A stretch of 7,676 nt of DNA from assembly GCA_902803195.1 (NCBI GenBank), contig CADCOX010000190.1, positions 1 to 7,676 of the forward strand, written 5' to 3'. The translations under genes and the position numbers were made by a program. This DNA is from an uncultured Bacteroidales bacterium. GTDB lineage: Bacteria > Bacteroidota > Bacteroidia > Bacteroidales > Bacteroidaceae. Under the pieces are notes generated by a model, which made no database searches, had not been told where the DNA came from, and saw only the letters and a list, made by a program, of their open reading frames with translations. Shown here piece after piece: positions 4,820 through 7,676 of this stretch (position 1 is the stretch's first letter; the number at the start of each line of letters is the position of its first letter).

Positions 4820-7676
4820 TCAGGCGATGTCAGCAGGCATAGCCTGTATCTGCTCGAGTACGGCGCAGGCTTCGGCTACCGTGTTGACGCCTCGGATGAG
4901 CATCGAGCGGCGCCCTTTGACCTCGTCGAGTTGGCAGTCGGCAGCATGAAGCGAGAAATAGGCGATGCATTGTCCGAAGGCCGGGCTCTGGAAGAACGGA
5001 GAGTCGTCGTCCTTGACGAAATAGAGGCGCATGCGTCCGTTCTTGAGCATGACGCGCTCTGCGCCGAAGTGCTTGCCCAGGCGTCGCAGGCGTACGACAC
5101 GGATGAGTTCTTCGGCCATCTCGGGGATGGGACCGAAGCGGTCCTGCAGCCGACGGCGGAAGGCCTCGACGGCATCGTCACTCTCGAGTCCGTCGAGCTC
5201 GCGATAGAGGAGCATGCGCTCCGTCGAGCCTGGCACAAACGATTCTGGGAATGACATCGTCAGGTCGCTCTCCAGCTGACACTCGTCGACGAAGGCATCG
5301 CCCGACGTGACTTCGCCCGAGGCAACCTGTTCGGCATAGAGTTCCTTGAACTCGTCGTTCTTCAACTCCTTGACGGCTTCGGAGAGTATCTTCTGGTAGG
5401 TCTCATAGCCTAAGTCGGCGATGAAGCCGCTCTGCTCAGCGCCCAGCAGGTTGCCGGCTCCGCGGATGTCGAGGTCCTGCATGGCGATGTGGATGCCGCT
5501 GCCCAGGTCCGAGAAGTTCTCGATGGCTTGCAGGCGTCGGCGAGTGTCCTGCGGCAGGGCAGCCAAGGGCGGCGCCATCAGGTAGCAGAACGCTTTCTTG
5601 TTGGAGCGTCCTACACGGCCGCGCATCTGATGGAGGTCGGCCAACCCGAAGTTGTGGGCGCCGCAGATGATGATGGTGTTGGCGTTGGGGATGTCCAAGC
5701 CGCTCTCGATGATGGTCGTGGAGATGAGGACGTCGTAGTCGTAGGAGGCAAAGGCCATCATCACCTGTTCCAACTGGTCGGGCGGCATCTGTCCGTGGCC
5801 TACGGCTACGCGCGCATCAGGAACGTATTTGTGTACTAGCTGCTCCAACTCAGGCAGTCCCGAGATGCGGTTGTTGACGATGAACACCTGCCCGTTGCGA
5901 CTCATCTCGAAGCCGATGGCCTCGGCGATGATTTCGGGCGAGAACGTATGCACCTCGGTCTGAATAGGATAGCGGTTGGGCGGAGGCGTCTGTATGACGC
6001 TGAGGTCGCGGGCCCCCATGAGCGAGAATTGGAGCGTGCGGGGGATGGGCGTAGCCGTCAGTGTCAGCGTGTCGACGTTCACCTTCATCTGCCGCAGGCG
6101 TTCCTTCGTAGCGACGCCGAACTTCTGCTCTTCGTCGATGATGAGCAGCCCCAGGTCCTTGAACTTGACGTTCTTGCCGATGAGCTTGTGCGTGCCTACG
6201 AGGATGTCAATCTTGCCTGCTTCCAGGTCGGCAAGCAGCTCTTTCGTCTGCTTGACGGTGCGAGCGCGCGTCAGGTAGTCTACGCGAACGGGCAGGTCGC
6301 GCAGGCGGTCGCTGAAGGTGTGATAATGCTGATAGGCCAGCACGGTCGTAGGCACCATCACGGCCACCTGCTTGCCGTCGACAGCAGCCTTGAAGGCGGC
6401 CCGCACGGCGACCTCGGTCTTGCCGAAACCGACATCACCGCAAACCAGGCGGTCCATCGGGCGCGAGCGCTCCATGTCGGCCTTGACGTCATTGGTGGCC
6501 TTCAGCTGGTCGGGCGTGTCCTCGTAGAGGAAGCTGGCCTCCAGTTCGTTCTGCAGGTAGGTGTCGGGCGAGAACTTGAATCCTTTCTCCTCCCGCCGTT
6601 GGCTGTAGAGCTTGATGAGGTCGCGGGCGATATCTTTGATTTTCGACTTCGTGCGCTCCTTCATGCGCTCCCAAGCGCCAGTGCCCAGACGGCTGATGCG
6701 GGGCGGCTCGCCCTCCTTGCCCTTGTACTTCGACACTTTATACAGCGCATGGATGGAGACGTAGACGAGGTCGTCATGGTCGTACGTGATCTTGATCATC
6801 TCCTGCATGCGCCCGTCGGGCTGCGGCACGCGGATGAGGCCGCCGAAGCGTCCGATGCCGTGGTCGACATGTACGACATAGTCGCCGACTTCGAACTCCT
6901 GCAGTTCCTTCAGCGAGAGCGCCACTTTGCCGGAGCGGGCACGATCGCTGCGCAAGTTGTATTTGTGGAAGCGGTCGAAGATTTGATGGTCGGTGAACAA
7001 ACACACTTTCAGCGTGTTGTCTGCATAGCCGGCATGGAGCGTCTTGGAGACGGGGATGAAGGTAAGCCCCTCCTCAGCCTCTCCCTGCGAGGGCGACGAC
7101 AGACTCCGCTCTGGCGCTGATGATTTCTTGTCCTTTGGAGATTGTGACGACGAAGGCTTTTTGGCCTTCCCGCCATCGGGGGACGTCGGGAGAGGGGCTT
7201 CGAAAATAGCCTTCAGGCGCTCAGTCTGTTTGGCGGAATCCGCCAATATATATAAGGTATAGCCGCGGAGCAGATAGTCTTCGAGGGCTGATGTGACAAG
7301 ATTGAAGTTCTTGTGGAAAATCGGTTGTGGAGTGACGTCAAACGCAATCTTGGCTTGCGGTTTGGCCGTAGCTGTCAGGTTGAGTTCGATGCGTCGGAAG
7401 TCGGCAAAACCGCGTTCGAAAGCCGGTGCGTCAATGAGCAGCAGGTTCTTGCGCAGGCGGCGGTACTGCTCGGCCTCTTCGCGTTCGCTCGTCGCCGCCT
7501 CCTCCATCAGCGCTTGCTGCGAGAAGCCTTCCTCCCAGATTTGTCCGATGCGCTCTGCCACGAACGTGAGGTCCTTGGCCACTACCAGTGTGTTCGCGGG
7601 CAGAAGTGTCGACACCGCGACCATATCTTCGCGTTCGCTGCCCAGCTCAGGCACAAGCGAGATCATCTCCTGTTGC
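4820..7676 (-). CDS. mfd: Transcription-repair coupling factor Mfd, partial (N-terminus outside window)
   Basis: Mfd pushes stalled RNA polymerase off damaged DNA and recruits UvrA in the cytoplasm. The frame is open to the right edge (codons QQE precede the ATG at 7666), so that ATG is internal; by E. coli Mfd roughly 150-260 residues are missing. Counting from M at 7666: end of the UvrB-like part and domain 3 (to about 235), a CarD-like RNA polymerase-interacting domain (EFEVGDYVVHVDHGIGRF, 257-274), and two RecG-like helicase lobes with Walker A GDVGFGKT (410-417), DEEQ (511-514), TATPIPR (537-543) and QMRGRVGRS (680-688). The translocation motif RGAGNLLGAEQSG is at 735-747, and the C-terminal TRCF domain follows about 795. 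All motor residues look intact. Residues about 156-200 are a Ser/Pro/Lys-rich insert within domain 3, coded by palindromic DNA (see the separate repeat entry). Stop at 4820-4822; no clear terminator follows. Confidence 0.97.
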   Translation of the reverse strand, partial: QQEMISLVPELGSEREDMVAVSTLLPANTLVVAKDLTFVAERIGQIWEEGFSQQALMEEAATSEREEAEQYRRLRKNLLLIDAPAFERGFADFRRIELNLTATAKPQAKIAFDVTPQPIFHKNFNLVTSALEDYLLRGYTLYILADSAKQTERLKAIFEAPLPTSPDGGKAKKPSSSQSPKDKKSSAPERSLSSPSQGEAEEGLTFIPVSKTLHAGYADNTLKVCLFTDHQIFDRFHKYNLRSDRARSGKVALSLKELQEFEVGDYVVHVDHGIGRFGGLIRVPQPDGRMQEMIKITYDHDDLVYVSIHALYKVSKYKGKEGEPPRISRLGTGAWERMKERTKSKIKDIARDLIKLYSQRREEKGFKFSPDTYLQNELEASFLYEDTPDQLKATNDVKADMERSRPMDRLVCGDVGFGKTEVAVRAAFKAAVDGKQVAVMVPTTVLAYQHYHTFSDRLRDLPVRVDYLTRARTVKQTKELLADLEAGKIDILVGTHKLIGKNVKFKDLGLLIIDEEQKFGVATKERLRQMKVNVDTLTLTATPIPRTLQFSLMGARDLSVIQTPPPNRYPIQTEVHTFSPEIIAEAIGFEMSRNGQVFIVNNRISGLPELEQLVHKYVPDARVAVGHGQMPPDQLEQVMMAFASYDYDVLISTTIIESGLDIPNANTIIICGAHNFGLADLHQMRGRVGRSNKKAFCYLMAPPLAALPQDTRRRLQAIENFSDLGSGIHIAMQDLDIRGAGNLLGAEQSGFIADLGYETYQKILSEAVKELKNDEFKELYAEQVASGEVTSGDAFVDECQLESDLTMSFPESFVPGSTERMLLYRELDGLESDDAVEAFRRRLQDRFGPIPEMAEELIRVVRLRRLGKHFGAERVMLKNGRMRLYFVKDDDSPFFQSPAFGQCIAYFSLHAADCQLDEVKGRRSMLIRGVNTVAEACAVLEQIQAMPADIA
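7064..7200. repeat. Palindromic element inside mfd, coding an in-frame low-complexity loop
   Basis: The 137-bp segment has related ends in inverted orientation: the + strand from 7064 reads AAGCCCCTCCTCAGCCTCTC, and the minus strand from 7200 reads AAGCCCCTCTCCCGACGTCC. Each end contains a small hairpin (CCCT-GCG-AGGG at 7083-7093; CCCG-CCAT-CGGG at 7169-7180). This resembles CCCTCCC/GGGAGGG-type intergenic repeats that I know from Bacteroidetes. It is read through as a Ser, Pro and Lys-rich loop containing PLPTSPDGGK and SPSQGEAEEG. Whether it is a true inserted repeat needs a genome-wide comparison. Confidence 0.55.

Noticed and set aside
5948..7120. 390-residue open frame on the + strand opposite mfd
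   Set aside because: It is codon-aligned antisense to mfd, where GC-rich codon use leaves few stops on the opposite strand. Its translation has no recognisable domain, while mfd carries every family motif.

Overview
The window looks like a chromosomal piece of a Bacteroidales bacterium, most likely a Prevotellaceae member. The evidence is a BspA-like surface protein carrying the 'ARIDGGT.NPGY' module boundary common in Prevotella, two promoters of the Bacteroidetes type (-7 box TAnnTTTG), an ilvN plus acyl-ACP thioesterase pair typical of Bacteroidales, and a Bacteroidetes-style Mfd with a DEEQ box. Species cannot be fixed from sequence alone. Coding DNA is GC-rich, while the intergenic DNA is more AT-rich and full of short repeats.

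All five genes lie on the minus strand, so transcription runs from right to left. From the right edge: (1) mfd, the transcription-repair coupling factor, with its N-terminus outside the window; (2) a 200-bp gap containing a promoter; (3) ilvN, the acetolactate synthase regulatory subunit, overlapping by 14 bp (4) an acyl-ACP thioesterase; (5) a 192-bp spacer made of heptamer repeats and a large imperfect hairpin; (6) a VanX-like D-Ala-D-Ala dipeptidase with an N-terminal signal or anchor; (7) a 727-bp non-coding region with a terminator-like hairpin, an eleven-unit 22/23-bp tandem array, a good promoter and a leader of about 250 nt containing an 8-bp repeat; (8) the 5' part of a large secreted BspA-like leucine-rich-repeat protein that runs off the left edge.

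The genes do not form one pathway. Only ilvN and the thioesterase form a clear transcriptional unit. In the Bacteroides arrangement as I know it these two sit among ilvD, ilvB and ilvC; here their immediate neighbours are mfd and the dipeptidase. No defence system, mobile-element gene, RNA gene or CRISPR is visible. The most unusual content is repeat DNA: the 22/23-bp array of alternating small palindromes upstream of the surface-protein promoter, and a palindromic, intergenic-looking element that appears to be inserted in frame inside mfd, where it encodes a low-complexity loop.
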